A DNA stretch of 64,000 nt from Maylandia zebra. Taxonomy: Eukaryota > Chordata > Actinopteri > Cichliformes > Cichlidae. Position numbers and translations under genes: made by a program. Under the pieces are notes generated by a model. The model worked only from the letters and a program-made list of their open reading frames with translations, was not told where the DNA came from and ran no database searches. Below are positions 17,980 through 48,243 of the stretch, piece after piece (positions within the stretch are counted from its first letter, which is position 1; each line of letters starts with the position of its first letter). Where the stretch lies: NCBI RefSeq assembly GCF_041146795.1, contig NC_135170.1:8017533-8081532 (forward strand), given 5' to 3'.

Positions 17980-18699
17980 GCGCTGTCAATCTAATGAAAA
18001 AAAAATCGAAACAGAAAAACCTACACGCTGGAAGTAAAACACTGACAAAAACCCCAGAAGCTCATCTTCAATTCACCTGCAGCCAGATGCAAACCCCCAA
18101 AATAGAAAACTGTTGCTTTTATCTTTAAAAGTCATAGTAAATGAGGGACTTCAAATTCTGCCAAAGCCATCAGATCAAAGCCAGTCTTTTTCATTTGCAC
18201 ATTTGCCTCCTTCCTGCAAACACAATGCGCAGCTTTTGGAGGAAAAGCTGGAAGCTAATCTTTCAGTTCTCAAACAGCCGAGTTTCGAGCAATAGATGGC
18301 TCCTCGACAGCTAATACCACTATTTAAACTAAGCAATATATCTGTATAGATCCAGCTAGGAAACCGTTTATTCTGAAATGGCGGAGCAACGCTTCGTTTA
18401 GAAAAAACAAACAAAACAAAACAAAAAACAAATGAATCAACTAGATGCTGCAGAATTGAGAAAAGCTGCGCTGACTCATTTTCTCTGCTCCTTTAACAAT
18501 GCGCATCATGCAGGGTTGCGTTAAACGTGCGTGGACGCCTCTTACCGTTTGTTGATAATCCGTCACGAGCCCACACACCTGCCGGTCACTTCCTTGCGTT
18601 CGAACAAGTCAGGCAGTCTGGAATGGCACGAGACAGCCCTGCACTGGGTGGTAATTAGGTGGATGTAATGTTGAGGAAGTGCAGGAACTGGGGATGGGG

Positions 18700-19400
18700 G
18701 ACTGCTGTCACCCAGGCGTCAAACCACCACCGTAGTCTTCATCATCCTTGCAGTGACAAGTGACAAATCAAATGTCAAATTGAAATTAAAAATGTAAATC
18801 ATGAGGGCATCTCCGGGATGCTTTCTCCGGGTTGGGTCCCACTGCTCGCCCCTTCTTTGTCTCATCACAGCGGAACTGTCCTCATCCAGATCCGCCAATT
18901 TGGAATAGACAGCAGCAGCACGAGACCAGACGGAGCAAGAAGCCATAGCGAAGCAGGAAGAGAAGAAGCAGGAGGGGGAGGGGCGGCTTGTTGTCGGCGT
19001 CTCGCCGTGCCGGTTTCCACAGTCACAACAAATATTCTCATTAACTCGCTCGTTTAATTACAGCCGGGTGTTCATTTCCTGGCGGTGGTCGGACTCCGAG
19101 TGGAGCCTTGCAGGAGCAGGGAAGGACAGGCGGCAGCTCGGGCCGGAGCGGAGTGCTGCAGCAATATAGCCACTTGGGAAATCATAAAAAGTTCATGTTC
19201 ACGTTAAGCGCGTCCACATGACCCGCCCGTCGGCCAATCCCCGCGCGCGGTCACTCATAAACTTGTATCACAAAGTTGTAAATTTTCATAAAACAACAAA
19301 GAATTTATTGCATTTCTTCATGGAGTGTTGTTAGAACCGAGCTGCTCCTTCTCTTATTTCATTCTCCAGGCCGCCATTTTCTTCATCGACCGCTTCTTAA
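18700..19400. promoter_or_regulatory. CpG-rich putative promoter/enhancer between hoxb6a and hoxb7a
   Basis: Unlike its AT-rich surroundings, this stretch is GC- and CpG-rich, with CGGCCAATCCCCGCGCGCGG near 19235. Next to it are several CATAAA-type sites (19182-19295). No convincing coding frame. It could be a distal hoxb6a promoter or non-coding exon, or a shared enhancer. Confidence 0.4.
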
Positions 19401-20009
19401 AAAGCAAGCTAAAAGCTTTCAAAGCACTGGAGAGCGTGAAGAATTTTGCCACGCATTATTGTGGATTTTTCATGTCATGCTTTATATTTATTTGATTTTT
19501 GTTCGTTTTAGATAATTAGACAGAGCTTCCTTATTATCTTCACTGTCATATTTGCATTATATTTTCATTAACGACACGTGACAATATTTAGACCCAAAAT
19601 GTTTCAGAAACCAGATGTAGCTATATAAAGACAAGGTAGGAGGAATAATGTGGAGCAAACAAGTTTCTGTTTCCATACTGCATTTGAGATTTTTTTTAGT
19701 ACAACACCAATATTCCGTGTTCTGCTGTTGTAAGAAGACCTGGTGTCAAAACACAGACAAGTTTTCTTTTGTGAAAGTGGCACGAACGTAAAGTCTGCGT
19801 CCCTGGTGCTGAAATATGAATCAGCTGAATCAACAGAAATCTCTCATCTTTTGAAGCCGCCTATGCGACATTTTTTAATTATTAATGAATTAGTTTAAAC
19901 GTCATTCTTTGCGTTTAAAGTGTTATGACACAAGGGATTGAACGCAGTGTATCGTAGCCTACTGTGGAAATGTATAAGTGAAAATGAGTTAAATGAGAGA
20001 TCCCTAGAC

Positions 20010-20045
<36 letters not shown>

Positions 20046-20903
20046 AAAACAGCAGTGGAGTGTAGTACCTGTCCCGGCTTGAAATGTTGTGAGTAAAAGT
20101 GGTTTCGCAATGCGGCAAGGCGTCACCATTTAAAACCTGCAGGCCCGAAGCCGAGGATAGCCAGAAACTGCAGCGAAAGTATATTAATGTTTTTACAGAT
20201 ATACAGTTAGAAATCGGAAATGTTCAAGCACATCAGAGCTTCATTTCAACGACGAGTGTCTGGAGTACACCTGACGTAAAGTCTTTGAACGCATCATTTT
20301 ATTTGGTAATGCAGGTCTTGTTCTCCCACAAAGAAGTCCAAATCCAACGCTTCCTGAATCTTAAAGAGGTTGCAGTCTAAATTGCTGCAGTATGACGAAC
20401 CATTCCCCGCATCTACTACAAGAAGATCTCTTCAAAGAATATAAGACCTTTCAAACGTTTAAATTAGGTTTCGTTGATATTAAAACCCAGTTTATAAGCG
20501 AATTTGCTTTGACAGCAGACTGGAACCACATCCCATATGATCAAAAGCGCCAATATTAGCAGAATTAGTATTTTCTGTGTTGTTAGTCAAGTTGGTCTGC
20601 ATTTATCTCTGTCATCCTCTGTATGATGCGTCCTATTTACAGGCTCGACGTTTGGCAGATTTCAGATTTTCTTTTAAACCCTCACTGACCCATGTGTGAC
20701 CTTTCCAAACCAGCACACTGTCTGGTTAGCAGGAGAAGGGGATCCGATGCTTCCTCTATCTGAATAGCTCGAGTTAAATTTTAACTGAAAACAAAACAAC
20801 TGCATAGAGCAGATAGAGCAGGACAAAGAACTAGTCCATCCTCCCATCTGCTTTATTCGTCTGATGCCTTTATTGGAGTTTTTGGCCTCTTCATGGATGC
20901 AAC

Positions 20904-20904
<1 letters not shown>

Positions 20905-20958
<54 letters not shown>

Positions 20959-20968
20959 ACACACACAC
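20905..20968. repeat. 40-base poly(C) run plus (CA)n
   Basis: An uninterrupted C run (G on the Hox-coding strand) followed by 12 CA units. Could form G-quadruplex on the minus strand. Length may be affected by assembly. Confidence 0.9.
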
Positions 20969-21555
20969 TCATGTTATGATACTGGGTGGCTTTTTAAGGC
21001 AAACACTCCTTGAAATGTCTGATGATACTAAAGGCGCAAACTTGATATTTTTGGCCGAAGAACAACAACAACACAAGAAAGTCCATTTTTTTCTTATCTT
21101 AAGTAACAAAGATTTTCTGCTGATGCTAAAGGACTTGGATTATTGAAGCACGTTTTTGTAAATAACACCCTTTTCTTTAGTAACATAAAAAAGATTTTTA
21201 AATATTGAAATGGTGATGAATAAAAAGCGTTAGCCTTTATTAATGTTATAGATCGATGTATAGTCAATAATGTTTGGTTGTTTGTTTTAAAATCAAGCAA
21301 ACAAACAAAACAACTGCGTTTTGTACAAATATTTGATCCCACTAGATACCAAATCTTGTATTTTATTACATTATAATTCCATCCTTTAGTTTTACAGGGC
21401 TCGAAGAATACTGTGCTAGCATCAATTATATCTAAGCACATCTTTCAAAATAAGCGACTGTTAAAAATTAAGTTTAGGGGAAAATATTATATTCAGTCTT
21501 CATTTGTCTAAATATTTGTCACTAGAATTATGTTTTCAGTATATAAAATTACTCA

Positions 21556-21556
<1 letters not shown>

Positions 21557-21634
<78 letters not shown>
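21557..21634. repeat. (AT)n microsatellite
   Basis: About 39 perfect, self-complementary TA units. Confidence 0.95.
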
Positions 21635-21639
<5 letters not shown>

Positions 21640-21689
21640 ACAGCAACTAAGTAAGGAAGCACTGGTGCAAACAGTCGATTAATTTTAAT

Positions 21690-22418
21690 TTTATTTTAAA
21701 AACGCGATCATTTAAAATAAAAATCAGCCTTCTGCTGCAACGAAATTTGTTGGAGCACCTTACCACATGAATGTTTCATATGAAATGTCTCGGTCTATCT
21801 TTATACATTTATGGTAACAACGTCTTATAAGGTAAAACAGAACTTTCAGACACTAAATAACACAAAAACAAACAGGAGTATAATGCAGTACTGCTCGCGG
21901 ACAATTCTTCCTACAGTTTTCCCATTAAGCAGAATACCTGCTGAGTCATTAAAAAAATAAATCTTACTGTTTTAATCTATTAGTAGCATTAAAATATGGG
22001 GGGAGGGGGGGATATAAATTAACCTCTTCCGCTAAATATTGAGGGGACAAATCAAAATATTGCGGAGAGGATTGCCTACTTTCGCTCTGAAGTGATAATA
22101 AGAACAATAATAACAGAAACGAAAAGCTAGTATAGCTCTTGGATTGTGATTTATGGGCTCAGACTTTTTCAAACATAAAAATATATACATACATAACTGC
22201 ACATGGAATAGATATAACACGAATCCACAGAAGTCACAAGTGCTGCTGTTCATTGCATCAACAACCATCTCGTGCCTTTCTGCCGCAAATCACTTGAGGT
22301 AATAACACGAAGGAGTCTAGGATTCTTGAATTGTAACAGAAGAGTTCTTTGTTGAAAATGGTCCTATCCTGTAAATTCTGATACATTTTTCTTATCTCTT
22401 AAAATCTATGGTCACACA
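21690..22418 (-). other. hoxb7a: hoxb7a 3'UTR (inferred)
   Basis: AT-rich sequence after the hoxb7a stop. A minus-strand ATTAAA at 21971-21976 and AATAAA at 21690-21695 are candidate poly(A) signals. No miR-196 seed match was seen here. Confidence 0.4.
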
Positions 22419-27644
<5,226 letters not shown>

Positions 27645-27737
27645 AATTTGGCTCCGGTGATTTGTGGGCCTGGGTGGTTGAATGTCGATCTTTTTAGGAG
27701 CGATAGTGAATTATTGGTGGGGTATTACTGTCTATAG

Positions 27738-27797
<60 letters not shown>

Positions 27798-30259
27798 ACC
27801 CCACCCTGTATTTCTCATCCCCCACCTCCCATTGCCTCCAAGAACACGTGACGGAGCGTCCATGTGATGTCAAGATGTCCAATGGCGGACGGGGTTTCCC
27901 TCCGGATGCAAAATCATAAAGGGATCACAGGGAGTGACTCCTACAACATGTAGAACATTATACAAAAAAGTCGGGGCAACTCAGAATCTTCGCCAATCAC
28001 CTAGAAACCAAGAAGACTGAAATCTGACAAATATTCAACTCAAAGCTAAATCATTAACTGCCATACTTGAAATGGGCTTCAAACAAACAGCAGAGGACAC
28101 TATTAGAAGAAGAACAATTGGAACGTATGCGAAGCAGCCGAGCAGACTTCAACAGAAAACGGAATTCTCTTGTTCTCAGTGTCTTGTCCCGGCTCATGGT
28201 TTGAGGGGACCACACATGCAGAGAGCAGAACAGACGAGCTGTTGTGTGCCTGCAGTGGGCCGCTGCTGTCTGGTCAGTACAGGCAGAGTGATAGACGAGG
28301 ATGTAATGCAAACAACAGATAACGTTTAATGGAAGCAGTCCAAAGGTGTCACTTTGAAAATAATTCTGTGAGCCAACGGTGAAAGATGAAATCTCTCCAC
28401 TAATATAAAAAAAAAAATTACGTTTTAATATTGCTCATACCATATCACGCTCCAACTATAAAGCAGGCAAACAAAAGTTAACGAGTAATGGATATGGTTT
28501 CAAGAACAAGCATACCGAGTCTTGATCTTATACAAATTCACCGAAGAACACAAAGCGCACCTCTCTATGCCGTTTCATAAATCACCTTTACTCTTGAATT
28601 CAGCTTTAATGAATCCTGCGCCCTCGTAGATTCAGAGAAACTCACCTAGCGTGCAGGTGCTCTGCTACGTCCTTAGATGTTCAATTTCCACGCAGCATTC
28701 AATTCAATCAGGATTAAATCTGCGCGTTGAGTCTAAATAAGAGTTATGAACTGGAAGAACGAGGGAGAGTTTGAGGATTGAGAAAAAAAGATTTGTTTTT
28801 GGTGACTAGTCAGACATAATCGGATGTAGTACGCTTCAACCTCTGAAAAAAGGTGGCATCTGTCTCGGTTTTAACTGTTCATGTAGCAGGACAAGATCGC
28901 AAAGCATGGCTATGACGTTTGCATGCAGTTGTTTAACATCAGGAACCCCCCGCCGAGATTAGATATTTTAATAGTATGCTTTGATCATACTTAAAGTGCT
29001 TATTAAATCAGAAATATATCAGTCATGATTACTTAGCTCACCAATCAGATATGATAAAAAAAAACTCCTTGGAAATGTTGTCCAGTGTGCCCCAAAACAT
29101 TTATATTTTGACAACTACAACTGCCATATCCCTCATTTACAGTGTGTCTCTATCTCCTGCTGGTAAAATATTATTGGACATAAAATATCTGAATTTCAGA
29201 AGCGGGACCACATCATTATCCCAGTTCTACAAGCCGTTCGTTCTCGTTTTGGTGCCCCACTCCCCCCCCCCCCCGCCTTTTTTTTTTTTTTTCAATTCTT
29301 TCACGTCTTCACTTCTCATTAGTATGAGTATCTGCCAGGCCCGGGAGCCGCCACGGGTCCCCTCCAAGGCCTTCTCCAAACCGCAGCTTAATTCATGTTT
29401 GAGCCATTCGCCTTTATCTACTTAAACGCTGTCAAACCTAAACTGAGGACATAAGCCCAGCTAGTGAAATGAACAAGTGCAGTCTGTAAATATGTACTCT
29501 GAAATTATATTTTCAAGTACAGGCTTCTTAACTGTGGTTCATTACTTTAAAACTAAAAATGACAAACAGAATGAAATATTTCGAACATTTAGGTATACAT
29601 TAGTGCATGTGCTTTTATTGTGGAAACTGCACATGTGGTCCACTTTGCCTCAATATGTCAAAGCCTGTTAGATTTGTGCAATTATTCGAAGCCTATTTGT
29701 CGTCCTATTAAAGCTTTACTCTGAATCTGTCTTCCAGCCAACGCCTGAAAACCCGACCAGCCAAATATTCAGTGATTTGATAGCATTCAAACCCAGACTT
29801 CACGGATACGCTACAGTTTAGGTGAATGCGGACAAGCGCATGCTCCCTGAATTTGAGCTTCCCATATGGAAACAATCGGATCTGAAGTATCACCGTGATG
29901 ATGATGGAAGACGGTGTAATGATAACTTTAGAGGTCTCTAATAATGTAAATGCAGGTGGAGTGGCACGCCATAAATAAAGTAATGTTTGGAAGGATGAGG
30001 ATTGTGCGCGAGTGTGTCACCGTGAGGGTATAAGAGGGTGGATGTCTGTTGTTTTAAGAAGAGATTTCCGAGTCAAGGCTAAATGTTTGGCCTCGTGAAC
30101 TGAGCGGTCTGGCAAGTCTGCGTGGTGATAGAGTGAAGAGGGATAAAAAGGAAAAGGATGGAAGGATGCGGGAAAGGATGGAGAGTGCCACACAAAAGAT
30201 GAAAGGCGGGGATTATACGATTATACGAAGACATAAAAGGAACCCTCAGCTTCGACTTT
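27645..30259. other. hoxb7a promoter and hoxb7a-hoxb8a intergenic
   Basis: Compact spacer. The proximal part has (CA)n at 27742-27794, an E-box CACGTG at 27845-27850, CCAATGGCGG at 27879 and CATAAAGGG, a likely hoxb7a promoter region. The rest is unique AT-rich sequence with a C/T homopolymer stretch near 29263-29292. No gene seen. Confidence 0.55.
27742..27794. repeat. (CA)n microsatellite
   Basis: About 26 units immediately upstream of hoxb7a. Confidence 0.95.
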
Positions 30260-30277
30260 TTATCACATTTTCCCATT

Positions 30278-30283
30278 TTTATT
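30278..30283 (-). promoter_or_regulatory. candidate polyadenylation signal for hoxb8a
   Basis: AATAAA on the minus strand about 720 bases after the stop and 195 bases after the miR-196 site. Confidence 0.5.
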
Positions 30284-30477
30284 CTTATAAATGTTCTTGC
30301 TTTTGAATCTGCACTGCGCGCATGCGTTTAACCCCCCTCCCCAAAGAGAAAACAACATAAGACAAACACCACCAATCAAAAAACAAAATAAAACAAGAAA
30401 ACAAACAAATAAACAAAGGGAAAAAACGACAGTTAGAGGGTGTAAAAAAGAGACCCGACCTACTAAAACGGCATAAA

Positions 30478-30499
30478 TAGGCAGTTTCATGTTGTTGGA
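30478..30499 (-). promoter_or_regulatory. near-perfect miR-196 target site in hoxb8a 3'UTR
   Basis: The plus strand equals miR-196a at 20 of 22 positions: TAGGCAGTTTCATGTTGTTG then GA. The differences are C for T at nucleotide 5 and A for G at nucleotide 22. In the mRNA duplex both become G:U wobbles, so there is no true mismatch. Mammalian HOXB8 carries the same extensive site with a seed G:U wobble and is cleaved there by miR-196. Confidence 0.92.
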
Positions 30500-30998
30500 A
30501 ATTTCATTAATTGCTACGTCATCACCATCATCATCAATCATTGCCATAACAACAACATAGAAGTGAAAAGTACAGTAAAAAGTGCACCATTATCATCGTC
30601 GTCATCATCATCATCATCATCATCATCATTTTAACTTAAAAACTATACAGCTGCCAAAGATAAAATTGTTAATGATTAACTTCTAACAATATAGAAATGT
30701 TTCCACGATAATTGTTCCACAAAGAAAGAAAGCTATCTTTTTTTCTTCTTTTTAAGTTTATTTTAAACACTAGTGTAGACTATGTTTTCTTGCTTCATTG
30801 TCACGTTTTTTTCCTCTCAAGTCCATCTAGTTAGCCAGTCACCATTTTTAGAAACTCACATTCCCTTCCAACGATTGAATCGTGGAGACAGCAGGGGAGT
30901 CCAGTGGCCTCAGTTAAGAAAAAACAGCCCACCCCTCACCCCATCCTGCCTAACATTTACACCCACCCTGTCCCCATCTACCCCATTTTCTTTCTCCC

Positions 30999-43899
<12,901 letters not shown>

Positions 43900-44600
43900 G
43901 ACCTTGCCACACATTGGTGCAATTATTCAGAAATAGAAGAAATATAAGAATGCTTAGTCGCCCTGGATCTGGAGCCCCAAAGGTGATGGATCAGCACAAA
44001 ACTAAACAGGATGAGCTTGTTAATGATCTAAGGCAGTTGGGACCACAGTCACTAAGCACGGTATTGGCAATACATTGTGTCAGTATGGATTGACATTTTG
44101 CAGCACCTCTAATATCGTAGACTGAAATGTTGGAGGATCTGTGAAGATGTACAGGCCTGGGAGAAAGTACAGACAAAACCAAAATCAAGCTTTTGGCATC
44201 AACTCAACATGTTAAGTTTGCAGGAAGAGAAATACTGAATATGACCCAAAGTACAGCATCTCTACAATCAGGCATGAAGGTGAAAACAATTTTCTGTTAA
44301 GCGTACAGGAAGACTTCAGCACATTGAGGGTCAAATTCATAGAACTTCTTAGAGAACACTGAAGTTAGATCATTAATGGGTGTTCCAACATGACAATGAC
44401 CCAAAAACTTCAGCAACAAATGTGTGGCTAAAGAAGCAGTGACCTAGCCACTCCACACCACAATCCTATAGAAAAACTGAGGAGGGAGCTCGTGTTTGTT
44501 AACTAACTTGTAAAGCACGTTGTTCAAAGACGTGGCATGGGTGGGTCAAAATCATTCCTGAGATATGTGCTAACCTGAAGTATTGTTTTGCTTGGCACTC
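43900..44600 (+). mobile_element. degenerate Tc1/mariner transposase remnant
   Basis: Reads like a decayed fish Tc1 transposase. Tell-tale stretches in order: CCCTGGATCTGGAGCCCCAA, CAGGATGAGCTTGTTAATGA, GGCAGTTGGGACCACAGTCA, ATGTACAGGCCTGGGAGAAA, AATCCTATAGAAAAACTGAG and GGAGGGAGCTCG. No open frame remains; inverted terminal repeats were not identified. Confidence 0.8.
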
Positions 44601-44948
44601 AAATACACTCTCTCTCTACACATTGTTCACTCTGTCACATGCAATTCAATTTATATTGTTTATGTCATGTGTCCGTGTTTTTAAATATTCCGCCTCCCTC
44701 CATTAAAATACCTTAACAATTAGAAACTGTTCCATTCTTTTGTTTGTGAGCAAACTTGCAAATTGAGCAAAAATGCTTTTTTCCATTGTACATTGCTGCT
44801 CTTTTTATTGGTACTGCTGGATCGAAAACATAAAATACTTTTTTGTATTACTAGCTGCTAACAGGCTTGTTTTGGAGCTAGCTGATATACAGTCTCACCC
44901 TCTTCTTCAAAGTCACTGTCAGACTATGATTTGACAGTGCTGCTGTAC

Positions 44949-45105
44949 AATTCAATTGAATTAATTAGAGCAATTAAATTCCGTTTTAATTATATAGTGC
45001 CAAATCACAATAACAGTTTCCACAAGTTGCTTTGTACTGTAAGGTAAAGACCCTACAATAACACAGAAAATAAAAGAGAGAGAAAACCCTAACAATCAGA
45101 TTATA
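44949..45105 (+). repeat. dispersed repeat, copy 3 of 3
   Basis: Longest but diverged copy: TATATAGTGCCAAATCACAA, CTGTAAGGTAAAGACCCTAC and AGAAAACCCTAACAATCAGA. Shares the GCCAAATCACAA core with copy 2 and the CCCTACAATA segment with copy 1. Confidence 0.75.
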
Positions 45106-46384
45106 CCACACTGCAAGGACCTTTGCTTCCTATGCTCCACTCCCCCTGAGTCTCTTACTTTCCTATCTAGTGCCTTATACAAAAAAGACCAAATAACTTG
45201 TGTTTTGAAAACTCTTACCCTTTATCATCTTCCAGATCGTCTCGCTCCTGAAAATACTGAGGGTTTTCTGAGCAGAGAGTATTTTCTTTATTATTAGGGA
45301 GACACACAAGCAAAGTTATTTATTTGTTGTGTTCCACCACAGAGTTACACATATCCAGACGACAGAGGGTAAAATCAAAATGTGGGAAAGGGACGACACG
45401 CTGATGTAAGTGCTTAATATGTAACAATGTTGGAGCCTTGTGTGGGAAAAGAACGAGAAGAAAGACAAAACATACAAGTACACACAATTACGCAAACACA
45501 CATAGAAAATAATAGAATTTAATTTTCTTGGTCAGGGAGAATGATAGCTTTCTACTCATCCATAGATCCGCCGGCCTTGCTCATTGGGATGGCAAGTATA
45601 GCAACATGTATGTTTTTTTTTTCCAGTAGCCTACTTCACATTGGTATTTCCTGATAATATGTGACACAGATGATATTAAGCCTGGTGACATCTGGGTATG
45701 TTTCTAGTTATGTATTGCTTTCATGTTCCAAGGTAGGCATGGGGGGATAGCCTGGTGACCCTTTACTGGATGCAGGCCCTTGCCAGGATTCAACATCCGA
45801 CCTATTGTTTCTTTGTTTTTTCTTCTTTTTTTTTCTTTTTTTTTTTGAAAAGAAAAATGGTAGGGTTTGACGGTAGGCCAGATCTCTGCTGGGGAAATAG
45901 GACCACAATATTCAGCATGATTTCACGAGACTGAGCCACAAATAGTAATATTTATAAAGTCTTGCCCAAACCCACCTGTAAACACACTTCCCAACAGCTG
46001 GATATCAATTTTCAAATATATAATTTACTTTTTTTTTTAAATAACTCATTGCTACACTGATACCAAATTACACAAAGAGAAATGAAATTCATATTAGTAC
46101 TCCCAAACCTAAGTATTCTAGGCACTCTAGAGCTTTATGTTACTATTTTGTAACTTTCTGCATTAACAGCATAACCGTGGCAACTTTTAACTATTTCTAC
46201 AGTTTCAGCTATGATAATTGTATCTGTGATAAATAAGAAAGGAAATAGAGACGTTGTATGCATAATCAGACTTTGTGTCTGTAGGAGTCATTTGGTGCAG
46301 CAGAGACAAACACAGGAACCACAGCAGCTTCACAAGCCCCTAATGGACGGATGAGACGCCTCTATCTAATGAATGCACTCATCA

Positions 46385-46386
<2 letters not shown>
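45106..46386. other. hoxb8a-hoxb9a intergenic, unique
   Basis: AT-rich sequence with a T-rich low-complexity stretch near 45810-45845. Nothing else recognised. Confidence 0.5.

Positions 46387-46475
<89 letters not shown>
46387..46475. repeat. (GT)n microsatellite
   Basis: About 44 units followed by G-rich sequence. Confidence 0.95.
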
Positions 46476-46477
<2 letters not shown>

Positions 46478-46906
46478 TTGGGGGTGGGGGTGGGGGGCTA
46501 TGGGTTTATTACAGGCTTTTGGTGTTGCAGCCAAACAGACGCCCCTCTTTTTTCAGTTGCAGTGTAGAACTGAAGAGACACATATTTTAAACACATGCTG
46601 TTTCATCTGCTTTTATCCCTCAGTCTCTTTGTCTTTTGTCTTTTCCGTCACAAACTACTAACTCTGAACCTCCTCACATTTAAATACATAAGCCTATATA
46701 CCAACATGGTAATCAAACTAAACATGTTCTTAATATAATTAGTCTCACCATCTCAAGTTTGCAATTGCATAAAGAAACAAGAGACAACAAACCAAGCAAA
46801 AAAAGGACCAGGGCTTTAAAGAGTCTTTAAGGAGTCAGAGTGTGTGCATACATTTTCTAAAAAAATAAAAAAAACTCCTGTGTGTCTGTGTGTGTGTTTG
46901 TGTGAG

Positions 46907-47013
46907 TGTGTGCGTGACCTCTTTCATCCTTACTCCACCTCTGTGATGACGTGGCTTTATTTTGTCTTAAAGAAACATGTCTTCATATAAAGTTAAGCCA
47001 TGTGGTCTCATAG
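46907..47013 (+). repeat. partial third copy of the block's first module
   Basis: Diverged counterpart of 47150-47253: CACCTCTGTG, ACGTGGCTT, ATTTTGTCTTAAAG and AAAGTTAAGCCATGTGG. Makes copy A a partial tandem. Confidence 0.65.
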
Positions 47014-47106
47014 GTGACGGGCTATGAAGAGGATTTTGTGTGCACTGAGCTTCAGCACCTTCAGCACCACGTGTTCAGGTCCACACTCCAGTGGACTGGA
47101 GTGTGG

Positions 47107-47673
47107 AGGTGCTATGTCCTTTCATCATTTTCTCCTCCGGTTTGTGTTTGTTTGCGTGTATCCTTTCATGTTTGCTACACCTCTGTGTTCACGTGGCTTG
47201 ATTTTGTTTTGAAAACGCATGGATTAATATAGAGTTAAGCCATGTAGTTCTATAAGAACGACTTCTAGAACTGCGACATCCAGAAATGATTGTTCCTTTG
47301 TCAGGACAGTAAATAGTGGAAGTCAGAGTAAGGGCAGATAATTATAATACTGTTGAATCTCTGCCCCAATACATCACCAGAATGTTATTGTTCACCAAAA
47401 CAAAAATAAAAAATACAAAATCAATGACACAAGAGGTTCACCGGACTGACATCAGAACATGTTTTAGACAGTTGGTACAACAACATGGAAATAGAATCTA
47501 CAGAACATGGCAGACAAAACGAACAGTCATTTATATTACAGTAAAATGTAATTTCCCGAAAGGACAACTCACTCAACTTATTCCAATAAGACAAGGTTAT
47601 TCACTTTATATAGAATAAATAAGAAATATTTCATATCAAGAAACTTCTCTTTATTTTTTTTTCCTGTTAGCAT
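47107..47673 (+). repeat. duplicated block, copy A (3' of hoxb9a)
   Basis: About 570 bp closely matching 51169-51782 in the same orientation. Shared stretches include GGTGCTATGTCCTTTCATCA, TTAAGCCATGTAGTTCTATA, GAAGTCAGAGTAAGGGCAGA and AATAAGAAATATTTCATATC. Family unknown; no conserved reading frame between copies. Confidence 0.92.
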
Positions 47674-47897
47674 CCCCTCTGACAGATTTACACACAAAAC
47701 GATGTACGACGAAATGAAGTCTTTGAGGCATGCGCAAACCATGTAAACATTTGTGTAAATAGAGGATTTGTTGATGCTTCGGAGAAACGGCAGGTTTCTC
47801 TTCTTGCTAAAAAAACATCTGGCCATACAAACCCATTATAATTTTTTGTAAAAAGGAGTAGATGTATTGTATATGTATTTTGGTTCACACACAAACT

Positions 47898-47904
<7 letters not shown>

Positions 47905-47978
<74 letters not shown>
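47905..47978. repeat. (CT)n(CA)n compound microsatellite
   Basis: CT-rich tract with a single CG interruption, then CA units. Confidence 0.93.
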
Positions 47979-48243
47979 AGCGCTCGCGCATGTTGTTTAT
48001 TTCCCATCCATAAAACTGCTACGGGACGCCATTTAAGTATACCGACACTACAAAAACGCAGTCCGGCTCTACAACACGGCCTACTTATGTGTTAACATCC
48101 AAATCAATAAAGTTCTGCATAAAATGAAGAAAACACTCGAAGATATAAAATCTGCATACTAACCTAAGACTTTTTTTAACTTTCTGTCTGTTGCTCTAGA
48201 CTTAAACTTGTAATGGGACCTGCAGACATGTATTTATTTTCAG

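Larger units (their letters stand above)
19401..21689. other. hoxb6a-hoxb7a intergenic, right part
   Basis: AT-rich unique sequence with (CAA)n at 20008-20046, a 40-base C tract with (CA)n at 20905-20968, and (AT)n at 21557-21634. No gene recognised. Confidence 0.6.
30260..30998 (-). other. hoxb8a: hoxb8a 3'UTR (inferred)
   Basis: Sequence from the hoxb8a stop to just past a minus-strand AATAAA at 30278-30283. It contains a GAT/CAT trinucleotide tract (30591-30629) and the miR-196 target. Confidence 0.6.

Noticed and set aside
18719..18946. 75-residue minus-strand frame in the CpG-rich region
   Set aside because: No Hox or other family similarity; better explained as GC-rich regulatory or untranslated sequence.
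30470..30570. A mir-196 precursor hairpin on the plus strand at the miR-196-like sequence
   Set aside because: Only ATGTTGTTG / CAACAACAT pairs, across a loop of about 50 nt, and the rest of the arm does not fold. Its location in the hoxb8a 3'UTR and sense orientation fit a target site, not the gene.
47316..47618. 100-residue plus-strand frame in duplicated block copy A
   Set aside because: Copy B does not keep the frame and the peptide resembles nothing known, so coding is unlikely.
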